A DNA stretch of 11,701 nt from Hymenobacter sp. (GCA_025362615.1 JANYFQ010000119.1:1-11701), one strand, 5' to 3'; counted from the first letter of the stretch, positions 1 through 6,798 are shown. Translations and numbers: made by a program. Notes: generated by a model not told the origin, from the letters alone.

Positions 1-727
1 TCCAGAGTACGTAGGTGGCGGCCGTGGGCGGGCGCAGGGCGGCGGCATCGGCGGCCCCGGCGGCTTGGGCCAGGCGCTGGCGCTGGCGGGCAGCCCGCCC
101 GCCGCCGAAGCCGCCGGCCAGGCGCAGTTGCAGGCCCACGGCCCCGGCCGGCGGGCCGGGTGCCCCGTCGGGCCGCGCCCCGGCCGTGCCCAGGGCCGGC
201 AGCAGCGCCGGCAGCAGCCGTAGCGCCGTCGTCGGGGCTAGGGCCGGTGCGCTGGCCCCGGCCGCTGGCCGCAGGTACTGCGTCCCGGACGGGGTGCGGT
301 AGTAGAGGGCGAGCTTCACCACGTCGCCCTCGGCCACGGGCAGCGTGGTGGTGGGGCCGGGCCGCTCGGCCGCCACCGCCGCCGTGTAGCTGCCCTGGTA
401 AGCGGCTACGCCCCCCGCGTCGCGGGTGCTGGTCACGTTCTCAAACAGGGGGTATTTCCCCTCTTCCTGCACCCCTTTTTTGCCGGGGTGTTCCATCGTC
501 AGGTGCAGCGTACGCTGCCCGGTTTCGGCCCGGAAGGCCACGCGCAGGTTGCCCTGGTGGTCGCGCAGGTGGTACTCGTACACGAAGCGGCGCGGCGGGG
601 CCGCCTCGCTGTCGTCCACCTTGATGGGTTCGGCTTCGCTGATTTCGCCCACTACCTCGGCCGCGTCCAGCGGCGGCGGGTGCTGCAGGAAGATTTGACG
701 TGCGTTTTTTATCGACGTGGGATTCAA
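1..727 (-). pseudogene. 5'-truncated RHS repeat-associated core protein remnant (runs off left edge)
   Basis: The minus-strand frame is open from an in-frame TAA at 763-761 to the left edge, about 250 codons. It reads as the core of a Bacteroidota RHS/YD-repeat protein: the hallmark YEYHLRDHQGNLRVAFR lies in codons 561-511, followed by a Glu/Lys-rich stretch, PLFENVTSTRDA, and a long Ala/Pro/Gly-rich linker (LPALLPALGTAG, GGFGGGRAARQRQ). Intact family members are usually over a thousand residues and have many YD repeats before this core; none are present here, and no ATG precedes the core. The only plausible initiator is TTG at 727, so the end given is nominal. I read it as a gene whose 5' part was lost, leaving core and C-terminal region. 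RHS proteins are large secreted or surface proteins often carrying toxin tips; the tip would lie left of position 1. A short expressed cassette cannot be excluded. Confidence 0.6.
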
Positions 728-837
728 AGCGACAAACCTGTTTAGCGCGTCAGTTTCTGTTTATTGTCTCGCACAGCACGGCTTCGACGACGGTTACGCA
801 ACCGGCATTTTCACCATAACCAGCCTCCCTTCCCACC

Positions 838-2145
838 TCACTTAAACCAGCAGCTCAGCACCGTCACATCGTCGGCGAAGCGGTTTTGGTCGGCGCTGAA
901 CTGCCGGATTTCCAGCAGCAGTGCGTCGTGCAGGCGGGCGAGCGGCTCGCGGGGGTGGGCCAGTTGGTAGTGCTGGATGAAGTCAATCACGCGTTCTTCG
1001 CCAAACTCATTGTGGTCGGCATCGAATACTTCGGTCAGGCCGTCGGTGTAGAGAAAAAGCAGCGACTGGGGCGGAATAATAACTTCGCCCACTTCCATTT
1101 TGGGAAGGTCGGGCATGATGCCGAGCATCACGGTGCCGTCGCGCAGCAGCAGGGCCGGGCCGGTGGGCGGCAGCAGCAGGCCGTTGTTGTGGCCGGCGTT
1201 CACGAACTGCATTTGGCGGGTGCGGCGGTTGTAGATGGCCAGGAAGGCGGTGATGAATTTTTCGCCGCCCGAGCTGCGGAACAGCAAGTGGTTCAGCTCG
1301 TGGGCCACGGTGGCCAGGTCGGCATCGGTGCGGAGCAGCGTCCGCAGCCCGGCCTGGAAGTTCGACATCAGCAGCGAAGCCGGCACACCTTTGCCGCTGA
1401 CGTCGGCCACGCACAGCAGCAGGCGGTCGGCATCGATTTCTACCACGTCGTAGTAATCGCCGCCCATTTCGGAGTGCGGCACGTAGGAGCTGGCCACGGC
1501 CAGGTCGGCGTCGTTGGGCAGGCGCTGCGGGAAAAGCAGGCGCTGCACGTCTTGGGCGATTTCGATTTCGCGGCGCACGGCGGCGGCGGCCACGCGCTGC
1601 TCGGTGAGGCGGCGGGTTTCGATGGCGCCCACCAGCGTCAGGGCCAGCGAGCGCAGCAGCAACTCCACGTCGTTGATGACGGCCGTGGGCAGCAAGCCGC
1701 CCACGCAGACGTACGCCACGGTTTGCCCCAGGCGCTGCACCGGAATAACGAGCGCGTACTCGCTCCACCAACCCGGCCCCAGGTCAAGGTCTGGCAGGTG
1801 CTGGAGTCTGGGGTCGGCGAGGGCCAGCACGGTAGCGGGCAGCACCAAGCCGGGCACGGGGGTGCTGTTGCGGCGCAAGGGCGTTTGCACCACGGGGCGG
1901 TAGTGCCCCGCCTCGTCGGGCAAGAACATGAGCACCCGCCCAATGTGCGGCTGCCCGTTGAGGGTGAGAGCAAACAAGTGGCACAGCTCAGCTTCGCTGT
2001 ACGCCTCGTTCACCACGCCCTGGGCCACGCTCAACACGGTATCAAGCTCGAAGCGTTTGAGCTGAACCTGTAAGTTGAGGAACTTAACGCGGGCTTCCAA
2101 GGCGGCCACCGCGTCGGTGGCAACGGCAGGTTCGGGGGTAAGCAT
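838..2145 (-). CDS. PP2C-type SpoIIE/RsbU-like serine/threonine phosphatase with N-terminal GAF-like region
   Basis: The protein has 435 residues. Residues 1-45 form a likely helical or coiled-coil start, 45-185 a GAF-like sensory region (weak call), and 190-210 the helical linker typical of RsbU/SpoIIE enzymes (EIEIAQDVQRLLFPQRLP). The SpoIIE/PPM phosphatase domain covers about 215-435. The metal-binding motifs are complete: SEMGGDYYD (D230), ADVSGKG (D248), FVNAGHN, LYTDGLTEVFD (D368) and ADDVTVLS (D425, D426). Such enzymes dephosphorylate phosphoserine or phosphothreonine on STAS-domain anti-anti-sigma factors or related signalling partners in the cytosol; no membrane segment is seen. No STAS or anti-sigma gene is nearby, so the partner is unknown. 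I chose ATG 2145 because the longer frame (from 2277) translates an AT-rich repeat and crosses a good -7 box at 2191-2184. The gene is monocistronic. Confidence 0.93.
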   Translation of the reverse strand: MLTPEPAVATDAVAALEARVKFLNLQVQLKRFELDTVLSVAQGVVNEAYSEAELCHLFALTLNGQPHIGRVLMFLPDEAGHYRPVVQTPLRRNSTPVPGLVLPATVLALADPRLQHLPDLDLGPGWWSEYALVIPVQRLGQTVAYVCVGGLLPTAVINDVELLLRSLALTLVGAIETRRLTEQRVAAAAVRREIEIAQDVQRLLFPQRLPNDADLAVASSYVPHSEMGGDYYDVVEIDADRLLLCVADVSGKGVPASLLMSNFQAGLRTLLRTDADLATVAHELNHLLFRSSGGEKFITAFLAIYNRRTRQMQFVNAGHNNGLLLPPTGPALLLRDGTVMLGIMPDLPKMEVGEVIIPPQSLLFLYTDGLTEVFDADHNEFGEERVIDFIQHYQLAHPREPLARLHDALLLEIRQFSADQNRFADDVTVLSCWFK

Positions 2146-2169
2146 AAACGGAACGGGAAGGAATGCGCC

Positions 2170-2186
2170 TTGCCCCAGGGGGGCAA
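2170..2186. promoter_or_regulatory. Perfect palindrome overlapping the phosphatase promoter
   Basis: TTGCCCC and GGGGCAA flank a 3-base centre (AGG on the plus strand). The repeat begins inside the -7 box and ends about 25 bases before the start codon, at the expected transcription start. It could be an operator or the first hairpin of the 5' leader; the sequence alone does not say which. Confidence 0.4.
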
Positions 2187-2191
2187 AATTA
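2184..2191 (-). promoter_or_regulatory. Bacteroidota -7 box of the SpoIIE-like phosphatase gene
   Basis: Minus-strand TAATTTTG matches the Bacteroidota consensus TAnnTTTG exactly and lies 38 bases before ATG 2145. No convincing -33 TTG at normal spacing is visible. The perfect hairpin TTGCCCC-AGG-GGGGCAA (2170-2186) overlaps its downstream edge. Confidence 0.6.
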
Positions 2192-2215
2192 CAACCGTCG
2201 GGGCTGGCAGTTTTT

Positions 2216-2252
2216 TGATTGTTGAATTGTTTTATTGCTAAATTGTTGCTCA
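2216..2252. repeat. AT-rich dispersed tract, copy A
   Basis: This 37-base AT-rich tract stands out from its GC-rich surroundings. Its reverse complement matches 7880-7916 at about 33 of 37 positions, including the perfect 18-mer ATTGCTAAATTGTTGCTC. In both places a GCGC hairpin element (2275-2303 and 7821-7861) lies about 18-23 bases beyond the ...GTTGCTC end. It is built from the same words (AATTGTTG, AATTGCT) as the arms of the element at 10683-10787. Confidence 0.7.
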
Positions 2253-2274
2253 TACGGCCCCAAAACCCGCTGCC

Positions 2275-2430
2275 CACAGTTTAGCGCGGAGCGCGTAACT
2301 GTGCGGCAAGCAGTTGAGCAAGTTTGCAACTTGCCGGTTAGGGCGAAATCGTTGGGCTGGATGGTCTGGGGTGCAAGGCACAAACTTGCTCAACTTACTG
2401 GTAGCCAGTTACGCGCTTCGCGCCAAACTG
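2275..2430. repeat. Inverted duplication of a composite hairpin repeat
   Basis: Two copies of a roughly 55-base repeat face each other. The outer parts, 2277-2301 and the reverse complement of 2406-2430, agree at 23 of 25 bases (core AGTTTAGCGCG ... CGCGTAACTG), and each is itself a hairpin. The inner parts, AGTTGAGCAAGTTTG at 2312-2326 and CAAACTTGCTCAACT at 2381-2395, are perfect 15-base inverted repeats. A further small palindrome, GCAAGTT-TGC-AACTTGC, lies at 2318-2334. Together with flanks this fills the 319-base gap between the permease stop and the phosphatase start; no credible gene is seen in it. Confidence 0.85.
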
Positions 2431-2464
2431 TCGCCAGCCGCGTCAAGAACTAAAAAACCCTCAC

Positions 2465-3535
2465 TCACCCCGCCACCGGCGTCTTCGGGTCGTAGGCATC
2501 GCGCAGGCCGTTGCCTAACAAATTGAAGCTGAGCACGAGCAATGAAATGGCCAGCCCTGGCAGGCCCGTGAGCCAGAGTCCGGCGCGGGTGCCCAGCAGG
2601 TCGTATCCTTCCTTTACCATGAGGCCCCAGCTCGGGGCGGGCGGCTGCACCCCCAGGCCCAGAAAACTCAGGCCGGCTTCGAGCAGGATGGCGGCGGCAA
2701 AATTACTGGTGGCCAACACGATGAGCGGCCCGCGCAGGTTGGGCAGCAGGTGCCCGAAAATAAGCCGGGGCGTGGGCAGCCCCAGCACCCGCCCGGCCTC
2801 AATGAAGGTAGCCGAGCGCAGGCCCAGCACCTGCCCGCGCACCACGCGGGCCACGTCCACCCACATGGTCAGGCCCACGGCCACAAAGCTCACCCACACG
2901 CCTTTGCTGTCGAGGGCCAACGAAATGGCAATCACGAGCATGATGCCCGGAATGCTCCACACCACCGTCATCAGGCCCAGCAGTACGCTGTCAATCCAGC
3001 CGCCGAAATACCCGGCCACAGCCCCCACGCTCATCCCCAGCAGCACCGAGATAAGCACCGCTACCAGCCCGATTCCCAGGCTGATGCGGGTGCCCAACAG
3101 CAGGCGGCTGAGGGTGTCGCGCCCGGCTTGGTCGGTGCCCAGCCAGTAGGTGCGGGAGTAGCGGGTGGCGGCAGCGGCGGCGGCGGCAGGCGGGGCCAAC
3201 AGGCCGGGTACGCTGCTGGTCAGGGGCGTTTCGGTGTAGTCGGGCAGGCGGCCGTGCAGCCAGGTGGTAAGCGGGTTATCGGCCGGGCGGCCAGCCAGGG
3301 CAGAATCGGGCAGCGGCTGCCGGCCAAACACCACTGCGAGGCCCGGTTCCTGCTTCTGCAGTTGCACGAAGCCGTGGTTGGCATCGGGCGAGTTGTCGGG
3401 CAGCACCCAGTAGCCGAGCAGTGCCACCAGCGCACACAAGGCAATGAACACCAGCCCCGCCACGGCCGGCCGGTTCTGCCACAGCCGCTGCCGCACGTAG
3501 TAGCCCGGCGAGCGGGCCGGTGCGCCGCCCGTCAT
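2465..3535 (-). CDS. Oligopeptide/dipeptide ABC transporter permease (OppC/DppC type)
   Basis: This 356-residue inner-membrane permease belongs to the BPD_transp_1 superfamily. TM1 is about residues 23-45. Residues 46-128 form a long periplasmic loop (PDNSPDANHGFVQLQKQEPG), usual in Bacteroidota OppC homologues, ending in a nine-Ala run. Then come the family signature YWLGTDQAGRDTLSRLLLGT (130-149), TMs at about 152-176, 184-208 and 212-227, the EAA loop that contacts the ATPase (EAGRVLGLPTPRLIFGHLLP, 246-265), GLSFLGLGVQPPAPSWG (288-304) and a last TM at about 320-341. It would import peptides with a partner permease, two ATPases and a binding protein, none of which are in this window. Its ATG overlaps the TGA of the upstream small gene (TGATG), implying translational coupling. 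Substrate cannot be read from the sequence. Confidence 0.93.
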   Translation of the reverse strand: MTGGAPARSPGYYVRQRLWQNRPAVAGLVFIALCALVALLGYWVLPDNSPDANHGFVQLQKQEPGLAVVFGRQPLPDSALAGRPADNPLTTWLHGRLPDYTETPLTSSVPGLLAPPAAAAAAATRYSRTYWLGTDQAGRDTLSRLLLGTRISLGIGLVAVLISVLLGMSVGAVAGYFGGWIDSVLLGLMTVVWSIPGIMLVIAISLALDSKGVWVSFVAVGLTMWVDVARVVRGQVLGLRSATFIEAGRVLGLPTPRLIFGHLLPNLRGPLIVLATSNFAAAILLEAGLSFLGLGVQPPAPSWGLMVKEGYDLLGTRAGLWLTGLPGLAISLLVLSFNLLGNGLRDAYDPKTPVAG

Positions 3536-3792
3536 CAGCGCGTGTTGTGCTGAAGCAGCCCGTTTTTGGAGGCCAGGTAGCTGGCATCGGCCGCAATGGC
3601 TCCGAACGATGTGGTTTCGTAGGCCAGCTCGGTGTCGGGGTCGGGCCAGTAGGCGCGGATTAAGTCCTGTTCGAGCAAATCGCGCAGCTGCTCGGTGAGC
3701 ACGGCCGGGGCCAGCCCGGTTTTGAGGAGCAGGGCGCGGTACGGGGTGACGAAATACAGCTCGTCAAGCAGGTCGAATTCGGGGTCGGTCAT
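3535..3792 (-). CDS. Conserved 85-residue protein coupled to the ABC permease
   Basis: The product is a small acidic soluble protein with no signal peptide or membrane segment. It starts FDLLDELYFVTPYRALLLK, continues with LTEQLRDLLEQDLIRAYWPDPD, and ends SYLASKNGLLQHN. I recall similar short proteins in other Bacteroidota next to peptide permease genes, but know no assigned function. The predicted helix-turn-helix-like layout (LLxxTGLxxxxLxxxLxxLLxxDLI) is compatible with a small winged-helix fold, which is inference only. Its TGA and the permease ATG overlap by one base, so the two form one translation-coupled unit. The promoter box TATCTTTG lies 41 bases upstream of ATG 3792. Confidence 0.8.
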   Translation of the reverse strand: MTDPEFDLLDELYFVTPYRALLLKTGLAPAVLTEQLRDLLEQDLIRAYWPDPDTELAYETTSFGAIAADASYLASKNGLLQHNTR

Positions 3793-3833
3793 GGGGCAAA
3801 ACCGCGCTGGCTACCCAGCCACCGCAGCAGGGG

Positions 3834-3841
3834 CAAAGATA
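3834..3841 (-). promoter_or_regulatory. Bacteroidota -7 box of the small gene-permease operon
   Basis: Minus-strand TATCTTTG is an exact TAnnTTTG match, 41 bases upstream of ATG 3792. No clear -33 element is seen in the GC-rich sequence behind it. Confidence 0.6.
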
Positions 3842-3873
3842 GGCGCAGCACGGCAGGCCGCCGGCCCCGGCCG

Positions 3874-3881
3874 TAAGTTTG
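3874..3881 (+). promoter_or_regulatory. Possible -7 box for the DUF423 gene
   Basis: Plus-strand TAAGTTTG matches TAnnTTTG. It would give a leader of about 200 bases containing the whole 3908-4052 inverted repeat. It also lies in AAGTTTGCAGCTTG, which matches the AAGTTTGCAACTTG part of the 2275-2430 repeat at 13 of 14 bases, so the match may reflect the repeat and not a promoter. Confidence 0.3.
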
Positions 3882-3907
3882 CAGCTTGTTCGCAATCAGG
3901 CAATGGC

Positions 3908-4052
3908 GCGGGCCTCTTGGCCCGTGCCGACGACTCGCGGGCCTCTGGCCCGCACCCCAGGCCGAAATCGTTGCGCTCGTCCACCAATACCCATCGTTCA
4001 ACGATTGGGGGCCAGAGGCCCCCAAGTAGTCGGCGCGGGCCCGGAGGCTCGC
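3908..4052. repeat. 46-bp imperfect inverted repeat with nested GGCCTCTGGCC hairpins
   Basis: Arm 3908-3953 matches the reverse complement of 4007-4052 at 38 of 46 positions, separated by 53 bases. Each arm ends in a GC-rich hairpin facing the centre: GCGGGCC-TCT-GGCCCGC (3937-3953) and GGGGGCC-AGA-GGCCCCC (4007-4023), both perfect. A third hairpin, CGGGCC-TCTT-GGCCCG, is at 3909-3924. The spacer has ATCGTT-C-AACGAT. It occupies the 290-base divergent gap between the small gene-permease unit and DUF423; no other gene is seen there. Confidence 0.85.
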
Positions 4053-4082
4053 CACCCCACTACCCCACCAACCCACCACCGC

Positions 4083-4460
4083 ATGACTCCCCGCCTCGTT
4101 CTTCAACTCGCCGCCCTGCTCGGGGGCCTCGGCGTTGGCATCGGCGCTTTCGGGGCGCACGGCCTGCGCCCCCTGCTCGAAGCCGCCGGTCGGTTCGACA
4201 CCTTTGAAACCGCCGTTCGTTACCAGTTTTACCACACCCTGGCGCTGCTGGCGCTGGGCGTACTGTGGGCCGCCCGGCCCGAGCTGCGCGGCCTCGGCCT
4301 GCCGGCCTGGCTCTGGCTATCGGGCACCGTCGTGTTCAGCGGTTCGCTCTACGCGCTGTGTTTCACGGGCATTACCAAGCTGGGGGCCGTGGCTCCGGTG
4401 GGCGGCCTGCTGCTCATCGCCGGCTGGGTGGCGCTGCTGCTGGCGGCCCGGCAAGTCTGA
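4083..4460 (+). CDS. DUF423 family small membrane protein
   Basis: The 125-residue protein has four hydrophobic segments at about residues 3-23, 46-64, 73-92 and 99-122. Family signatures are GAFGAHGLRP (21-30), the conserved loop FETAVRYQFYHTLAL (41-55), FSGSLYAL (85-92) and the C-terminal PVGGLLLIAGW (105-115). This is the E. coli YgdD-type family of inner-membrane proteins, whose function is unknown. ATG 4083 gives the normal family length and puts the first TM at the N-terminus; the longer frame back to 3879 only translates the inverted repeat. It ends 37 bases before a bidirectional terminator shared with the convergent DUF1573 gene. Confidence 0.92.
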   Translation: MTPRLVLQLAALLGGLGVGIGAFGAHGLRPLLEAAGRFDTFETAVRYQFYHTLALLALGVLWAARPELRGLGLPAWLWLSGTVVFSGSLYALCFTGITKLGAVAPVGGLLLIAGWVALLLAARQV

Positions 4461-4502
4461 TTTCTCCGTACTGCCGTCCGGACTCATCAACCGTCGGCAA
4501 AG

Positions 4503-4534
4503 AAAAAGGCGGCTCCGGGTGGAGCCGCCTTTTT
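4503..4534. terminator. Bidirectional Rho-independent terminator
   Basis: A 9-bp perfect stem, GGCGGCTCC/GGAGCCGCC (4508-4516, 4521-4529), with a GGGT loop is flanked by A5 on one side and T5 on the other. It therefore has a U-tract in both directions and serves both convergent genes, DUF423 (plus) and DUF1573 (minus). Confidence 0.93.
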
Positions 4535-4563
4535 AATGAGCGCAAAAACTAAATCGCAATAAC

Positions 4564-5169
4564 CTACGACTTCTTCGTCTTGGCCTTCATTTTCGTGCCG
4601 TCGTCTTTCGACTTCATTTTCATGGTTTCCTCCTTCGTAACGGCTTCCGATTTCGCCGACTCCATTTTCACGGATTCCATTTTAATGGCCGGGGCCGAAG
4701 CGGCTTCCATCGGGGCGGCGGTGGCGGCAGCCGCACCGGGCGCCTCTTTCACCTCGCCCACCAGCGCCACCGTGGTGCTGCCAGCGGTGGCGTTCGACTC
4801 AATGGTCAGCACTTTGTTCTGCATCCCCATTTTACCGGCCGAGTTGAAGTGCGCCGAAATGGTGCCGCTTTTGCCGGGCATCACCGGGTCTTTGGTCCAC
4901 TCCGGGGTGGTGCAGCCGCAGCTCACGCCGATGTTGGAAATGATGAGCGGCTGGGTGCCGTTGTTTTTGAATTTGAACACATGGTCCACCATACCGCCCT
5001 GGGTCACGGAACCAAAATCGTACTTCGACTCCTCGAAAGTAATGGCTGGGCCAGCCACTTTCGTTACGGCGTTGGCGGGCTTAACCGCCTGGGCTTGAAC
5101 GGTGTAGGCACCAGCGGTGAGGCTCAGGGCCAGCAACAGGGCATTCTTCATGGGCTTGAAAGTAAACAT
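4564..5169 (-). CDS. DUF1573 domain protein, exported, with Lys/Met/Glu-rich tail
   Basis: The 201-residue protein has a signal peptide (MKNALLLALSLTAGAYTVQAQA, cleavage near residues 26-28). A DUF1573 domain follows at about 42-140: ITFEESKYDFGSVTQGGMVDHVFKF, then NNGTQPLIISNIGVSCGCTTPEW with the characteristic Cys84/Cys86 pair, then VMPGKSGTISAHFNS. This Ig-like domain is common in secreted and periplasmic Bacteroidota proteins; its role is not established. After an Ala-rich linker (145-160) comes a low-complexity tail (163-201) rich in K, M, E and S, with the word KMES repeated. An alternative start is ATG 5151, six codons in, which would leave a cleaner signal peptide. The gene is transcribed separately from box TACATTTG at 5198-5191 and converges on DUF423. 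Confidence 0.9.
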   Translation of the reverse strand: MFTFKPMKNALLLALSLTAGAYTVQAQAVKPANAVTKVAGPAITFEESKYDFGSVTQGGMVDHVFKFKNNGTQPLIISNIGVSCGCTTPEWTKDPVMPGKSGTISAHFNSAGKMGMQNKVLTIESNATAGSTTVALVGEVKEAPGAAAATAAPMEAASAPAIKMESVKMESAKSEAVTKEETMKMKSKDDGTKMKAKTKKS

Positions 5170-5190
5170 GGGGGTTGGGTTGAAGTAAGA

Positions 5191-5198
5191 CAAATGTA
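5191..5198 (-). promoter_or_regulatory. Bacteroidota -7 box of the DUF1573 gene
   Basis: Minus-strand TACATTTG is an exact TAnnTTTG match 21 bases before ATG 5169 and 39 before ATG 5151. The short distance to 5169 slightly favours 5151 as the true start. Confidence 0.55.
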
Positions 5199-5245
5199 GC
5201 CACAACGGCACGGCTACCGGCCTGGCAAAAATACGGCCATTTTTT

Positions 5246-6676
5246 TTATTCTTCCACCACCGGGTCGCTCACCAGCCGGGCCTGAAAATTGAGCAAAAAC
5301 AGGCGCTCCGAAGCGCGGGTGATGGCCGTGTAGAGCCAGCGGGCAAACTCGCCGGCCAGCGGCTCGTCGGGTTTCAGAAAACCGTGGTCCACAAACACGG
5401 CCTGCCACTGCCCGCCCTGGGCTTTGTGGCAGGTAAGGGCGTAGGCAAACTTGACCTGCAAGGCGTTGAGGTACGGGTCTTGCCGGGCGGCTTTGCTGCG
5501 CTCGGCTTTGGTTTTGAGGTCGGCATAATCGGCCGTCACGGACTGGTAAAGCGCCTCGTTGCGGTCGCGGGGCAGGGCGGGCGTTTCGGTGTGCAGCGTG
5601 TCAAGCAGCAGCTTTACTTCGATTTCCGGCTCGTCAGGATAGTCCACCAGCCGGGCCTGCACCTGAGCAAAGTGGAAGCCGTGAACCTCCTCGCGCCGAA
5701 TGACTTTCGTGATTTGCAGAAAGTCGCCGTTGGCCAGGAAGCCAATGTCCGAGTCTTTCGGCAGCCAGAAGTAGTTGTTGCGCACCACCATCAGGTAGTC
5801 GCCGCCCTCAATCTCCTCCTCACACTCGAACAACGTACGCCGGATGAGCTGGTTGTATTGATTGGCGTTGCGGTTCGAGCGGCAAATGATGGTGGTGTTT
5901 TCGTGGCCGTACTGGCGGTAAGCCCAGCGTAGGCCGTCCTCCAGCTTGTCGCCGCCCATCTTGAACATATCCCGGAACCCGTTGGTGTGGAGTTGAATAA
6001 CGGGCGTTTCCTGCCGCAGCTCCACGCGCAGCTCGGTGGCGTTGGTGAGGATGCCCCAGGCTTCGGCCTGCCGCATCACCTGCCGCAGCTCCACCGAATC
6101 GACCCGCGCCCGGAAGCGGTGGGCCAGCGCCTCCGGCTCCAGGGCCGGGCTGAGGAGCTGCCCGACGGGCGGCAACTGCGCCGTGTCGCCGATGAGCAGC
6201 AGCCGGTTGCTCTGCTTCTCAAACACATAGCTCATCAAATCATCGAGCAAACCGGTTTCGCCAAAGGCTTTTTCATCCGAAATCATGGAGGCTTCGTCCA
6301 CGATGTAGAGCGTTTGCTCGGCCCGGTTGGGCTGCCGCTGGAAGCTGAGGCGCTCGGCCGGGGTCCCGCTGGTTTGGCGGTATATTTTCTTGTGAATCGT
6401 GCTGGCCGGCACGCCCGCGTAGGTGGCCATCACCTTGGCCGCCCGGCCGGTAGGGGCCATCAGGGTGTACTTGCGCTGCATTTGGTGCAGCCATTGCACG
6501 AGGGCACTCACGACGGTGGTTTTGCCGGTGCCCGCGTAGCCGCGCAGCACAAAGAGCTTGCGGCCGGGCAAGTCATCGCGCAGAAATTCATCCAGTTGCG
6601 TAAATAGAGTGGCCTGGTCGTCGGTGGGTTCGTAGGGGAAATACTGGCGGACGGATGGGGTGCGAATGGAGAGCAT
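5246..6676 (-). CDS. Superfamily 1B ATP-dependent DNA helicase, RecD/Dda-like
   Basis: The 476-residue protein has all main SF1B motifs in order: Walker A GYAGTGKTT (46-54), motif Ia APTGRAAKVM (74-83), Walker B DEAS (127-130), motif III GDTAQLPPVG (163-172), motif IV region TIICRSNRNANQYN (262-275), motif V TCHKAQGGQW (415-424) and motif VI WLYTAITRASERL (447-459). The C-terminal part is UvrD_C_2-like. It is shorter than RecD2 (about 700 or more residues) because it lacks the N-terminal domains, and is closer in size to Dda-type 5'-3' helicases. Expected role is unwinding DNA in repair or recombination in the cytosol; the pathway is not evident from neighbours. ATG 6676 follows promoter box TAACTTTG by 59 bases; the longer frame from 6757 would read through that box. 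Confidence 0.93.
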   Translation of the reverse strand: MLSIRTPSVRQYFPYEPTDDQATLFTQLDEFLRDDLPGRKLFVLRGYAGTGKTTVVSALVQWLHQMQRKYTLMAPTGRAAKVMATYAGVPASTIHKKIYRQTSGTPAERLSFQRQPNRAEQTLYIVDEASMISDEKAFGETGLLDDLMSYVFEKQSNRLLLIGDTAQLPPVGQLLSPALEPEALAHRFRARVDSVELRQVMRQAEAWGILTNATELRVELRQETPVIQLHTNGFRDMFKMGGDKLEDGLRWAYRQYGHENTTIICRSNRNANQYNQLIRRTLFECEEEIEGGDYLMVVRNNYFWLPKDSDIGFLANGDFLQITKVIRREEVHGFHFAQVQARLVDYPDEPEIEVKLLLDTLHTETPALPRDRNEALYQSVTADYADLKTKAERSKAARQDPYLNALQVKFAYALTCHKAQGGQWQAVFVDHGFLKPDEPLAGEFARWLYTAITRASERLFLLNFQARLVSDPVVEE

Positions 6677-6735
6677 GGATAAGAATAAAAGAGGCGTGGC
6701 GGCCGGTTGCGGGACTGGCCCCGTTTTTTGTCCGT

Positions 6736-6743
6736 CAAAGTTA
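6736..6743 (-). promoter_or_regulatory. Bacteroidota -7 box of the helicase gene
   Basis: Minus-strand TAACTTTG is an exact TAnnTTTG match. TTCG lies 17 bases further upstream where a -33 TTTG would be expected. It stands back to back with the plus-strand box at 6785-6792, forming a divergent promoter pair. Confidence 0.6.
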
Positions 6744-6784
6744 CCGGGTAGCGGCAAGGGCGAACCATTGGAGCGGCTTTGGTG

Positions 6785-6792
6785 TATATTTG
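6785..6792 (+). promoter_or_regulatory. Bacteroidota -7 box for a candidate small RNA
   Basis: Plus-strand TATATTTG is an exact TAnnTTTG match in an otherwise GC-rich stretch. TTG at 6768-6770 sits 14 bases upstream, closer than a standard -33. The only thing downstream on this strand before the terminator at 6823-6858 is about 30 bases without a usable ORF. Confidence 0.55.
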
Positions 6793-6798
6793 TACTGG

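Noticed and set aside
886..2073. 395-codon open frame on the plus strand
   Set aside because: It is antisense to the SpoIIE-like gene, whose full set of PP2C motifs proves the minus strand. The His/Gln/Val-rich product is a GC-driven shadow.
2216..2430. CRISPR array
   Set aside because: Repeats are inverted, of unequal spacing and only two or three copies; no direct repeat-spacer periodicity and no cas genes.
2750..3553. His/Gln-rich 267-codon plus-strand frame
   Set aside because: It lies opposite the permease gene. The HGHKAHPH-type composition comes from complementary codons, not from a metal-binding protein.
3789..4235. 148-codon minus-strand frame
   Set aside because: It overlaps the DUF423 start on the opposite strand and mainly translates the 46-bp inverted repeat; no family resemblance.
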